A DNA stretch of 64,000 bases from Microbacterium oxydans (GTDB taxonomy: Bacteria > Actinomycetota > Actinomycetes > Actinomycetales > Microbacteriaceae). This document shows, piece after piece, positions 25,754 to 34,201 of the stretch. The position numbers and the translations under genes are program-made. The notes under the pieces are model-generated. The model was not told where the DNA came from and made no database searches. It saw only the letters and a program-made list of their open reading frames with translations. Location of the stretch: positions 1-64,000 of the forward strand of contig NZ_BJOG01000001.1 of the NCBI RefSeq assembly GCF_006540085.1, in the 5' to 3' direction. Positions within the stretch are counted from its first letter, which is position 1. Each line of letters starts with the position of its first letter.

Positions 25754-26941
25754 TCAGACCAGAAGACCCGCCCGACGCACGGCATCGCCCATCGCCGCGA
25801 ACGCCTCTTCCAGGATCGGACGGGGTGTCGCGAAGACCACCCGCACGTGACCCTCGGCGCCACGCCCGAGCAGCCGTCCCTCGGTCAGCACGACCCCCGC
25901 CTGCTCGCGGAAGAACTCGGCGGGCGGCCCCGGAATCCCGAGCGCCGCCGTGTCGATCCACCCGATGTATGTCGCCTCGGGCACGTGATACACGGCTCCG
26001 GGCAGGTGCTCCTCCACCAGCGTCGCCAGCTGCCGCCGGGAACCGTCGAGGTAGTCGGTCACCTCCGTCAGCCAGGGCTTGCCCGACCGGTATGCCGCCG
26101 TCGAGGCCACCACCCCGAGCGTGGCCGCACCGTGCTGCACCGCGAAACCGAACCGCTTGTACAGCTGCTGGTCGGCTTCGTTCGAGGTGATCAGCTGCGC
26201 CGTCTTCAACCCAGGGATGTTCCAGGCCTTCGAGGCGCTCGTTCCCGTCACCGTATGCGCGGCCGTCACCTCCGACACCGACGCGTACGGCACGAACGAC
26301 GCACCCTCATAGCGCAGCGGGGCGTGGATCTCATCCGCGAACACCCGCCCGCCGTGCCGCTCGACGATCTCTGCGATCGCCTCCAGCTCATCACGCCCGA
26401 CGATCGTGCCGGTCGGGTTGTGCGGGTTGCAGAGCACGAGCGTCCTCGCGCCGGCAGCGAACGCCTCATCGATGCGCTGCAGATCGTGCTGCCAGCGCCC
26501 GTCGACCTCGACGCCGGGGACCTCGATCACCGGATGTCCGATCGCCGGCAGGTAGGTCAGGAACGGCATGTACGCGGGGGTGGGCACGATCACGGGCGAA
26601 CCCGCTGGCGCATACTCCTGCACCGCGACGCCGAGGGCCGCCATCACGTCCGAGACCGGATGCACACGCTCGGGATCGACCGCCCAGTCGTACTCGTCGC
26701 GCATCCACTCAGATGAGGCCTCACCGAGCTCCGCGGCCTGCGGAGGGGAGAGGTATCCCAGGTTCTCGTCGTCGATCGCGCGATGCAGCGCCTCCGCGAT
26801 CTCGGGCGCGACCCCGAAGTCCATCTCCGCCACCCAGGCGCCGATGTGTCCGGGGTGCAGACTCCACTTGCGGCTCTGCGGCCGGTCGAGGAACAGACGG
26901 TTGCGGGCATCGAACGGATGCACGGGGGAGGCGGAGGTCAT
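25754..26941 (-). CDS. PatB/MalY-type PLP-dependent C-S lyase (cystathionine beta-lyase-like)
   Basis: 395 aa, fold-type I aminotransferase family. The PLP lysine is in SASKAWNIPGLK. CNPHNPTGTIV and FADEIHAPL are the standard cofactor-binding motifs. The N-terminal WVAEMDFGVAPEI is characteristic of the MalY/PatB branch, which cleaves cystathionine or cysteine S-conjugates to pyruvate, ammonia and a thiol. It is divergent from the LacI gene, with about 225 nt between them. Confidence 0.9.
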   Translation of the reverse strand: MTSASPVHPFDARNRLFLDRPQSRKWSLHPGHIGAWVAEMDFGVAPEIAEALHRAIDDENLGYLSPPQAAELGEASSEWMRDEYDWAVDPERVHPVSDVMAALGVAVQEYAPAGSPVIVPTPAYMPFLTYLPAIGHPVIEVPGVEVDGRWQHDLQRIDEAFAAGARTLVLCNPHNPTGTIVGRDELEAIAEIVERHGGRVFADEIHAPLRYEGASFVPYASVSEVTAAHTVTGTSASKAWNIPGLKTAQLITSNEADQQLYKRFGFAVQHGAATLGVVASTAAYRSGKPWLTEVTDYLDGSRRQLATLVEEHLPGAVYHVPEATYIGWIDTAALGIPGPPAEFFREQAGVVLTEGRLLGRGAEGHVRVVFATPRPILEEAFAAMGDAVRRAGLLV

Positions 26942-27123
26942 GGTCTGGGTCCCGCCGAGTCAGTCGGCGGCGTCGATACAGGAAAGACGCAGGACGCGGA
27001 TCTCGGACACGGGGAACTCCATTCGCAGCGGGACCAGTCCAATCTACGGACGGCCCCGCTCCCTCGCATCTCGGGTTTCCCACCGTGACGGCGGTCGATG
27101 CCTCCGCAGAACCGGAGGGGCGC

Positions 27124-27136
27124 TGGTAACGTTCCC
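27124..27136 (+). promoter_or_regulatory. Half-conserved LacI-type operator before the lacI-family gene
   Basis: TGGTAACGTTCCC has the AACGTT core of LacI/GalR operators. Its left half equals the left half expected from the operator at 28362. It is 33 nt before the regulator start, so autoregulation is likely. Confidence 0.5.
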
Positions 27137-27168
27137 TTGATCGACGGCACCACATTCGGAGGGCAGTG

Positions 27169-28191
27169 ATGAGCGAACCAGCGCGCCGCCCGACCGTCAA
27201 GGAAGTCGCGACCAGAGCCGGCGTCAGCCCCATGACCGTCTCCCGCACGCTCTCCGGCGGACTCAACGTCAAACCCGACGTGCAGCAGCGCGTGATGGAG
27301 GCCGTGGCCGAGCTCGGCTACCACCGCAACGAGAACGCACGCAGCATCCGTCCAGGACACTCGAGCGGCCTCATCGGCGTCGCGATCACGAACATCGCGA
27401 ACCCCTACTACTCCACCTTCGCGCTCGGCGTCGAAGAGGAGGCCGCCCTCACCGGTCGCCGCATCCTGCTCGGCAACACCTCGGAGGACCCTGCGCGCGA
27501 AGCCGACCTCGTCGGCGACTTCCTCGGCCGCCGCGTCGACGGGCTGATCGTCGTCCCCGCCGGCACGACCTCCGCGCACCTCGCCCATTCGCAGAACCAG
27601 GGTGTCCCCGTCGTGCTCGCCTCTCGACGCATCGAAGGACTCGCCGTGGACAGCGTCGTGCTCGCCGACGACGAAGGCGCCCACCGCGGGACGACGGCGC
27701 TCATCGATCGCGGACATACCCGGATCGGCTACCTCGGCAATGCGCTGTCGATCTTCACCGGCGAGCGCCGCTACGCGGGCTTCGTCCGCGCCATGCAGGA
27801 GCGGGGCCTCACGGTCGACCCGCAGCTCGTCGCCACGAACCAGCAGACCGTCGATCAGGCGCGCGAGGCGACGCGAACGCTCCTCGCCGCGTCGCATCCG
27901 CCCACCGCGATCTTCTGCGCCAACAACCGCAACGCGATCGGTGCGCTCAAGGAGATCAACGGCCAGCTCAACGCCGGGTCGCGCCCCGCGTCGGAGTTCC
28001 CCGAGATCGTGAGCTTCGACGACTTCGAGCTCGCCGAGCTCTCCCCCGTGCCGATCAGCGTGATCGACCACGACCCCCGCGAGCTCGGCCGCACCGCCAC
28101 GCGCCTGCTGCTGGACCGCCTGGACGGCGGCGAGCGCGACAGGGAGCACCGCGAGCTCGAACTGCCCGTGTCACTGCGCGGCGTGCGCTGA
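27169..28191 (+). CDS. LacI-family transcriptional regulator of the sugar locus
   Basis: 340 aa from ATG 27169; GTG 27166 is the alternative, with CGGAGGG upstream. The helix-turn-helix reads PTVKEVATRAGVSPMTVSRT, followed by the hinge, then a periplasmic-binding-protein-like sensor (IGVAITNIANPYYS, FDDFELAEL). The hinge helix usually inserts at the CG centre of an AACGTT operator, and such sites lie at 27124 and 28362. It is expected to repress the ROK/MPI/ABC operon until its sugar ligand binds. Confidence 0.9.
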   Translation: MSEPARRPTVKEVATRAGVSPMTVSRTLSGGLNVKPDVQQRVMEAVAELGYHRNENARSIRPGHSSGLIGVAITNIANPYYSTFALGVEEEAALTGRRILLGNTSEDPAREADLVGDFLGRRVDGLIVVPAGTTSAHLAHSQNQGVPVVLASRRIEGLAVDSVVLADDEGAHRGTTALIDRGHTRIGYLGNALSIFTGERRYAGFVRAMQERGLTVDPQLVATNQQTVDQAREATRTLLAASHPPTAIFCANNRNAIGALKEINGQLNAGSRPASEFPEIVSFDDFELAELSPVPISVIDHDPRELGRTATRLLLDRLDGGERDREHRELELPVSLRGVR

Positions 28192-28237
28192 CGCGCACGG
28201 GCGCGGTTCCCCACCGCACTGCTGCTTCCCGGCTCAC

Positions 28238-28309
28238 ATGCATGACCCACCCCCGAATGCATGAACCATTCCGCGCCGCGGCTCATGCATCCGTCCGCCG
28301 ATCATGCAA
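28238..28309 (+). repeat. Four ATGCA-centred short repeats upstream of the sugar operon
   Basis: ATGCATGA occurs at 28238 and 28257, ATGCAT at 28285 and CATGCAA near 28304, spaced 18-28 nt. They lie between the LacI gene and the operon promoter. The block CATGCATCCGTCCG is almost repeated at the far end of the locus (38360-38370). Confidence 0.4.
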
Positions 28310-28342
28310 GTGAAGCGGCCTGGGCGGGGCGTACGCAACGTG

Positions 28343-28377
28343 TTGACACCTCACCTCCGCATTGATAACGTTACCAA
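28343..28377 (+). promoter_or_regulatory. Sugar-operon promoter overlapped by a LacI-type operator
   Basis: TTGACA (28343-28348), a 17-nt spacer, then TAACGT (28366-28371) as -10. The -10 lies inside TTGATAACGTTACCAA (28362-28377), a 16-bp operator symmetric at 14 of 16 positions. Repressor bound here would block RNA polymerase directly. Confidence 0.75.
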
Positions 28378-28396
28378 TCATCGACGAGGAGGCCGG

Positions 28397-29287
28397 ATGG
28401 AGCTGTGCATCGATTTCGGAGGCACCGAGATCAAGATCGCCCTCACCGACGGCAGCCATGTCGTCGGCTCGCGCAGCATCCCGGTCGAAGGCACCCCCAC
28501 CGACCTCGACAAGGCCGCCGCTCATGCCCGCGCACTCCTCGATCAGACCGGCCGCGCAGCCGACGCCGTGGGCATCGCGGTCCCTGGCGTCGTCGACCCC
28601 CGCAGCGACCGGATGCTGCACGCCAACGCCAAGTACGACTTCCTCGAAGACATCGACCTGCACGCCTGGGCGCACACCGAGTTCGACCTGCCGTCCGTGG
28701 TCGAGAACGATGCGCGCGCGGCGCTGATCGGCGAGACCTCCTCGGGCAGCGCGGCCGGTGAACGCGACGCTGTGCTCGTCACCCTCGGCACCGGCATCGG
28801 GACCGCGGCGATGATCGACGGATCGCCCCTGCGCGGACGCACCGGCCACGCCGGGATCCTGGGCGGACACCTCACCGTCGACATCGACGGCCCCACCTGC
28901 CCGTGCGGGAACATCGGCTGCGGCGAAGCACTGGCGAGCACCAGGGCACTCCCCGAGCACGTCTCCATGACGCAGGTCTTCACCACGGACGCGCACCCCG
29001 ACCTGCGCGACCGCTTCCTGCACGTCTGGGGCGCCGTCGTCACGTCGCTCGTGCACTCCTACGACCCCGCCGTCGTGATCCTCTCCGGCGGCATCCTGCG
29101 CGCGGGCGACGCCGTGAGCGCACCGATCGAGGACTTCGTGCGCGAGCACCTATGGCCATCGCTGACCCCGCCGCACTTCGTCGTCCCGCCCGAGCCCGAA
29201 CTCTCCGTCGTCCGCGGGCTCAGCACCCTGATCCATACCACCCACACCGCCACCACCCACACCGCCATCCCGCAGGAGGAACAGTGA
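28397..29287 (+). CDS. ROK-family sugar kinase
   Basis: 296 aa. The phosphate loop is DFGGTEIKIAL. The ROK zinc motif is GHAGILGG followed by CPCGNIGCGEAL. The catalytic Asp is in VVENDARAAL. It should phosphorylate a hexose (glucose, mannose or an amino sugar) at O6. The neighbouring isomerase makes mannose a reasonable guess. GAGGAGG fixes the start. The stop overlaps the next start (GTGA). The C-terminal tail is Thr/His-rich (HTTHTATTHT) and probably disordered. Confidence 0.88.
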   Translation: MELCIDFGGTEIKIALTDGSHVVGSRSIPVEGTPTDLDKAAAHARALLDQTGRAADAVGIAVPGVVDPRSDRMLHANAKYDFLEDIDLHAWAHTEFDLPSVVENDARAALIGETSSGSAAGERDAVLVTLGTGIGTAAMIDGSPLRGRTGHAGILGGHLTVDIDGPTCPCGNIGCGEALASTRALPEHVSMTQVFTTDAHPDLRDRFLHVWGAVVTSLVHSYDPAVVILSGGILRAGDAVSAPIEDFVREHLWPSLTPPHFVVPPEPELSVVRGLSTLIHTTHTATTHTAIPQEEQ

Positions 29288-31122
29288 CCACGCCGATCAG
29301 CGACATGCATGAAGGGCACACCACCCGAGGTCGCTACGACACCCAGCCCACCGTGGCACTGCCCGCCGGGGAGCGCATCCTCCGCGGCGCGCACGGTTGG
29401 ACGGCGGCGGCCGAGCTCGCCGAAGCCTGCGCCCGGGTGACCGGCACCGCCCCCGTGCTGCTGATCGACACCTACCCCGGAGTGGACGTCGAGGCCCTCA
29501 CCACCCAGGTGCGCCAGTCGCTGCCGGAGTGGGCGGTCGTCGACGTCGAGGCCGCCGCGCGGCCGGTCGCCGAGGTCGAACAGTTGATCGCCCCGAGCCT
29601 CACCGACGACCGCGTCTTCGGTGTCATGAGCCACTTCGCCCTCACCGACTTCTACGACACCGCGAAGCTCGACGCCCTGGCAGACACGGTCGTCGAGAAC
29701 CCCACCGTGGTGATCGGCTGGGGCGCGGCCCTGCTCTCCCCGCGCCTGACGGGCGACGCCGTGACGGTGCTCGTCGACATGGCCCGCTGGGAGATCCAGC
29801 TGCGCCAGCGCAAGGGCGCGACCAACTGGCGCGCCGACAACGCCTCGGAAGACAACCTCCGCAAGTACAAGCGCGGCTTCTTCGTGGAATGGCGCACCGC
29901 CGACCGTCACAAGCGCGCCCTGTTCGACACGGTCGACTTCGTGCTCGACGGCAATGCGATCTCGCCGGCCGAGCGGCATCCGGATTCGCCGGAGGCTGGG
30001 ATGATCACGGGAGCCGCCTTCCGTCAGGCCCTGAAGGACGCCGCGCGTCGCCCGTTCCGCGTCGTCCCGTTCTTCGACCCCGGCGTGTGGGGCGGGCAGT
30101 GGATGAAGAACCTCATCGGCCTCGACCCCTCGAAGGACAACTACGCCTGGTGCTTCGACTGCGTCCCCGAGGAGAACTCGCTGCTGCTGGAGGGCGAAGG
30201 CGGCGTGATCGAGATCCCCGCCCTGGACCTCGTCTTCAGCCGCCCTGTCGACCTGCTGGGCGCGAAGACGTTCTCGCGATTCGGCGCCGAGTTCCCGATC
30301 CGCTTCGACTTCCTCGACACCATGGACGGCGGCAACCTCAGCCTGCAGGTGCACCCGCTCACCGATTACATCCAGAACACGTTCGGCATGCACTACACGC
30401 AGGACGAGAGCTACTACATGCTCGATGTCGGCGACGACGCGGTGGTGTACCTCGGGACGAAGGAGGGCATCGATCCCGCCGAGATGCTCCAGGAGCTGGC
30501 GACGGCCCAGGACGGCGAGCACCCGTTCCCCGCCGAGAAGTACGTCAACTCGTTCCCGGCCCGCAAGCACGACCACTTCGCCATCCCCGCCGGAACCGTG
30601 CACTGCTCCGGCGCGAACTCGATGGTGCTGGAGATCTCGGCGACGCCGTTCATCTTCACCTTCAAGCTCTGGGACTGGGGCCGGGTGGGACTCGACGGGA
30701 TCCCCCGCCCCGTGCACCTCGACCACGGCGCCAACAACATCCAGTGGGACCGCGACACCACCTGGGTCGGCGACAACCTCATCGACCAGGTCGAGACCAT
30801 CCGCACCGACGGCGACGTGATCGAGGAGAGCACGGGCCTGCACGAGCTCGAGTTCATCGAGGTGCGTCGACACTGGTTCACCCAGACGGCCGACCATGAC
30901 ACCGAGGGCACCGTGAACGTGCTCAACCTCGTGGAGGGCGATGAGGTCGAGGTGGTCAGCCCCACCGACGCCTTCGCTCCCTTCGTGATCCATTACGCCG
31001 AGACGTTCATCGTCCCGGCCGCCGTCGGGGCCTACCTCATCCGGCGCACCGAGAACTCGCGCAGTCCGCGCTTCGCGACCGTCAAGGCCTACGTGCGCGG
31101 CTCGCGCTCGAGCGACAGCTGA
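29284..31122 (+). CDS. manA: Class I mannose-6-phosphate isomerase, long form
   Basis: 612 aa from GTG 29284, well above the ~390 aa of E. coli ManA. The first ~240 residues are an extension without an obvious catalytic motif (LLIDTYPGVDVEALTTQV, GWGAALLSPRL). The cupin core follows, with the zinc/His motif LQVHPLTDYIQ, YMLDVGDDA and the family motif FAIPAGTVHCSGANSMVLE. It interconverts mannose-6-P and fructose-6-P. It is coupled to the ROK kinase, giving import-phosphorylate-isomerise order. Confidence 0.87.
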   Translation: MTTPISDMHEGHTTRGRYDTQPTVALPAGERILRGAHGWTAAAELAEACARVTGTAPVLLIDTYPGVDVEALTTQVRQSLPEWAVVDVEAAARPVAEVEQLIAPSLTDDRVFGVMSHFALTDFYDTAKLDALADTVVENPTVVIGWGAALLSPRLTGDAVTVLVDMARWEIQLRQRKGATNWRADNASEDNLRKYKRGFFVEWRTADRHKRALFDTVDFVLDGNAISPAERHPDSPEAGMITGAAFRQALKDAARRPFRVVPFFDPGVWGGQWMKNLIGLDPSKDNYAWCFDCVPEENSLLLEGEGGVIEIPALDLVFSRPVDLLGAKTFSRFGAEFPIRFDFLDTMDGGNLSLQVHPLTDYIQNTFGMHYTQDESYYMLDVGDDAVVYLGTKEGIDPAEMLQELATAQDGEHPFPAEKYVNSFPARKHDHFAIPAGTVHCSGANSMVLEISATPFIFTFKLWDWGRVGLDGIPRPVHLDHGANNIQWDRDTTWVGDNLIDQVETIRTDGDVIEESTGLHELEFIEVRRHWFTQTADHDTEGTVNVLNLVEGDEVEVVSPTDAFAPFVIHYAETFIVPAAVGAYLIRRTENSRSPRFATVKAYVRGSRSSDS

Positions 31123-31126
31123 AGAC

Positions 31127-31195
31127 GCCGCACCCGACGAGCACCGCACCCGAGAAACCGCACACCCGACACACACCGCACACCCGAGAAATACG
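31127..31195 (+). repeat. Short tandem-like repeats in an operon gap
   Basis: Four imperfect copies of a 14-18 nt unit built on CCGCACCCGA or CCGCACACCCGA lie between manA and the binding-protein gene. A similar CCGAACACGA pattern recurs at 36340-36370 between two other genes of the operon. Confidence 0.4.
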
Positions 31196-31211
31196 AACAA
31201 GGGAGTTCAGA

Positions 31212-32480
31212 ATGATTTCGCGACGCACGATCGCCGCCGCCGCGGCCGGTCTCCTCCTCGGCACCCTGGCGCTGGCCGGATGCTCCGGCGACTCCGGATC
31301 CGGCGGGGAGGGCGAGGTCACCGGCACGCTCGATTTCTACACCGACAAGGCGGCGTGGAAGCCCGATTTCGAGTCGCTCAACGAGGTCAGTGGCGATGCC
31401 GTCGACATCACCCTGAAGACCACGGGCTACTCCGACGCCAACCAGTACGACGCCTTCATCAAGCAGTCGTTCCGCACCGACAAGTCGCCGGGACTGTTCA
31501 CCTGGCACACCGGCGAGTCGCTCAAGCAGCTCGTGGACGAGGGTCTGGTCGCCGAGACCACCGACATCTGGTCCAAGGCGGTCGACGAGGGCTGGGTGAG
31601 CGAAGACCTGCGTGACAGCTATACCTTCGACGGTAAGCAGTACTGCGTGCCGATGAACATCGCCTACTGGATCATGTTCTACAACAAGGCCGCCTTCGCC
31701 GACAACGGCATCGAGGTGCCGACGACCTGGGACGAGCTGAACACCGCCGCCGAGACGCTGAAGGATGCAGGGGTCACCCCGTACTACCAGACCAGCGTGC
31801 TGTTCACCTTCCAGTGGTTCCAGCACCTGGTCGCCTCCACCGACCCCGACCTGTACGCCGGACTCACCACGGGCGACGTGAAGTACACCGACCCCGAGAT
31901 CGTCGACATCATGAACGTCTGGCTCGACGAGCAGAAGGCGGGCTGGTTCAGCGACGCGGGCAGCACGACCGATCCCGCGGTCGGCCTCAAGCAGGGCGAC
32001 TACGCCATGATCAACTTCGGCACGTTCTTCGCCGGCAACCTCGAAGGCGCCGGCATGACCACCGATGACTACGGCATGTTCGCGATCCCCGCGGTCAGCG
32101 ACGACCTCGATGCCACACCGGTGGCCGTGGAGTCGGGCCCGATCTGCACCGCCGAGAACTCGAAGCAGCGCGACCTCGGCCTGGCCTACGCCGAATGGTG
32201 GATGTCGCCCGACGCACAGACCGCGTGGAACGACGCACACGGTGACGTCGCGTTCAACCCGAAGGCGAAGGTCTCCGACCCCGCACTGGCTGAGATCGGC
32301 GAGCAGATCGCCGGCGACGACTACATGCTCTACGACCGGTTCTTCGAGGCGATGCCCACCGAGATCGTGACCACCGCGATCGAGCAGTTCGGCGCATTCA
32401 ACGCCAACCCCGGCGACCCGATGCCGTTCCTGGAGAAGATCCAGGCCACGGCTGACAAGTACTGGGCAGAGCAGGAGTAA
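31212..32480 (+). CDS. Sugar ABC transporter substrate-binding lipoprotein
   Basis: 422 aa. The signal peptide ends in the lipobox LALAGC with Cys24 as lipidation site. The mature part is a family 1 extracellular solute-binding protein (FYTDKAAWKPDF, MNIAYWIMFYNKAAFADN, TTWDELNTAAETL). It captures an oligosaccharide at the outer membrane face for the two permeases that follow. No ATPase gene is in the operon, so a shared MsiK-type ATPase encoded elsewhere probably drives it. AAGGGAG is the RBS. Confidence 0.92.
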   Translation: MISRRTIAAAAAGLLLGTLALAGCSGDSGSGGEGEVTGTLDFYTDKAAWKPDFESLNEVSGDAVDITLKTTGYSDANQYDAFIKQSFRTDKSPGLFTWHTGESLKQLVDEGLVAETTDIWSKAVDEGWVSEDLRDSYTFDGKQYCVPMNIAYWIMFYNKAAFADNGIEVPTTWDELNTAAETLKDAGVTPYYQTSVLFTFQWFQHLVASTDPDLYAGLTTGDVKYTDPEIVDIMNVWLDEQKAGWFSDAGSTTDPAVGLKQGDYAMINFGTFFAGNLEGAGMTTDDYGMFAIPAVSDDLDATPVAVESGPICTAENSKQRDLGLAYAEWWMSPDAQTAWNDAHGDVAFNPKAKVSDPALAEIGEQIAGDDYMLYDRFFEAMPTEIVTTAIEQFGAFNANPGDPMPFLEKIQATADKYWAEQE

Positions 32481-32488
32481 GCGGGCGG

Positions 32489-33364
32489 ATGACGCATCAG
32501 AAGACGCCCTACCAGTGGTCCGCCCGGGGCTTCATCGCCCCGGGCGTGATCCTGGTCGCGGTCCTGCTCTACCTCCCGCTGCTGTGGACGGTGTTCCTCA
32601 GCTTCACGAAGTACAACGGCCTCGGCAGCCCGAAGTGGATCGGGCTCGACAACTACGTCGAGATGTTCACCGACGGCGACTTCGTGGGCTCGGCGATGAA
32701 CACCGTGCTCTGGGTGATCGGCACCCTGATCATCCCGGTCGGCATCGGCCTGGCGATCGCGCTGCTCACCTGGAACCTCGGGGGTGGCATCTGGCTGCGC
32801 CTTCCGTTCCTCATCCCCTACGCCCTCTCCGGCATCGGCGTCGGCGTGGTCTGGTCGTTCATCCTCTCCTCGGGCGGAGCGCTCGATCAGGCCCTCGCCG
32901 CGTTCGGCATCACCGACCCACCGCGCTGGCTCCTCGACGCTCCGCTCAACACGGTCGTGATGATCATCGCGTCGTCGTGGCAGGGCGTCGGCGTGAACGC
33001 ACTGCTGTTCACGATCGGCCTGCAGGCCATCCCCAAGGAGCCGCTCGAGGCCGCGCGCATCGACGGCGCAGGCGGGGTGCGTCTGTTCACCAGCATCCTG
33101 TGGCCCATGCTGCGGCCGCTCACCGCCGTGGTCGTCGGGCTCTCGATCGTCGCGAGCCTCAAGACCTTCGACATCGTATGGGGCATGACCAAGGGCGGAC
33201 CGGGCACCGTCTCGGAGACCCTCGCGCTGACCATGTACAAGGAGACGTTCGTGAACAGCGACTACGGGCTCGGCTCCGCGATCGCGGTGTTCCTCACCGT
33301 GATCACCCTCGTCGCCTCGGTCCTGTACCTGCGCCAGCAGCTCTCCCCGAAGAAGGAGATGTGA
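32489..33364 (+). CDS. Sugar ABC transporter permease (MalF/UgpA type)
   Basis: 291 aa with six TM helices. The ATPase-contact EAA loop is present (EPLEAARIDGAGGVRLFTSI). The opening SARGFIAPGVILVAVLLYLP is typical of CUT1 permeases. It starts 8 nt after the binding-protein stop and overlaps the next permease by 1 nt. Confidence 0.92.
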   Translation: MTHQKTPYQWSARGFIAPGVILVAVLLYLPLLWTVFLSFTKYNGLGSPKWIGLDNYVEMFTDGDFVGSAMNTVLWVIGTLIIPVGIGLAIALLTWNLGGGIWLRLPFLIPYALSGIGVGVVWSFILSSGGALDQALAAFGITDPPRWLLDAPLNTVVMIIASSWQGVGVNALLFTIGLQAIPKEPLEAARIDGAGGVRLFTSILWPMLRPLTAVVVGLSIVASLKTFDIVWGMTKGGPGTVSETLALTMYKETFVNSDYGLGSAIAVFLTVITLVASVLYLRQQLSPKKEM

Positions 33365-34176
33365 TGTCGAAGATCATCCGCACCACCGTGCTCGTCGTCC
33401 TCGGGATCGTGTGGCTCCTGCCCGCCTACCTGCTCGTCGTGAACGCGATGAAGGACCCGACCACCTTCACCTCGAAGGAGTCGTGGATCCCCACCGACTT
33501 CCACCTGTTCGAGAACTTCGGTCAGGCGCTCGAGCTCTCCGGCATCGGCGACAGCATCGTCAGCACGCTCATCTATTCGATCGTGTCGCCGACCATCGCC
33601 GTGCTCGTGGGCGCCGCGGCCGGCTTCGCGATCGTGGCCCTGCGCCTCAAGCGCGGATTCCTATGGTTCGTCGTGATCTTCGGCGGCACGGTCTTCCCGC
33701 TGCAGATGGTGCTGCTGCCCCTGTTCGACGCCTACTCGCGCACCGGGCTGTTCGACACCCGCGTCGGCATGATCATGATCTACACGGTGATCTCGATCCC
33801 GTTCTCGGCGTTCGTGATGCGCAACTTCTTCACCGGCGTCGCGCACAACGTGTTCGAGGCCGCGGTGCTCGACGGTGCCACGACCTGGCGCATCTTCGTG
33901 CGTCTGTACCTGCCGATGGCGTCGAGCGCGCTGGTCGCGATCTTCATCCTGCAGGCCACGTTCGTGTGGAACGACCTGCTGCTCGGCCTCACGCTCAGCC
34001 AGTCCGACGACATCCGCCCCATCATCACCACGCTGTCGGGAATGCAGAGCACCTACGGCGGCGCGCAGATGTCGGTCGTGCTGGCCGCGGCCGTGCTCGT
34101 CTCGCTCCCCACCGTGGTGCTGTTCCTGTGCACACAGCGGTTCTTCGCCAAGGGCCTCGCGCTCGGACAGTACTGA
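33364..34176 (+). CDS. Sugar ABC transporter permease (MalG/UgpE type)
   Basis: 270 aa, six TM helices, with the EAA loop (VFEAAVLDGATTWRIFVRLY, then LPM). It forms the channel with the preceding permease. The start overlaps the preceding stop (TGATG). Confidence 0.92.
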   Translation: MSKIIRTTVLVVLGIVWLLPAYLLVVNAMKDPTTFTSKESWIPTDFHLFENFGQALELSGIGDSIVSTLIYSIVSPTIAVLVGAAAGFAIVALRLKRGFLWFVVIFGGTVFPLQMVLLPLFDAYSRTGLFDTRVGMIMIYTVISIPFSAFVMRNFFTGVAHNVFEAAVLDGATTWRIFVRLYLPMASSALVAIFILQATFVWNDLLLGLTLSQSDDIRPIITTLSGMQSTYGGAQMSVVLAAAVLVSLPTVVLFLCTQRFFAKGLALGQY

Positions 34177-34201
34177 CCCCCAACCTGCCTCGAAAGGCAT
34201 C

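Noticed and set aside
29059..31200. Long minus-strand open frame opposite manA (713 aa)
   Set aside because: Its composition is that of a reverse shadow of a high-GC gene; no RBS, no recognisable domain, and the opposite strand encodes a clear isomerase.
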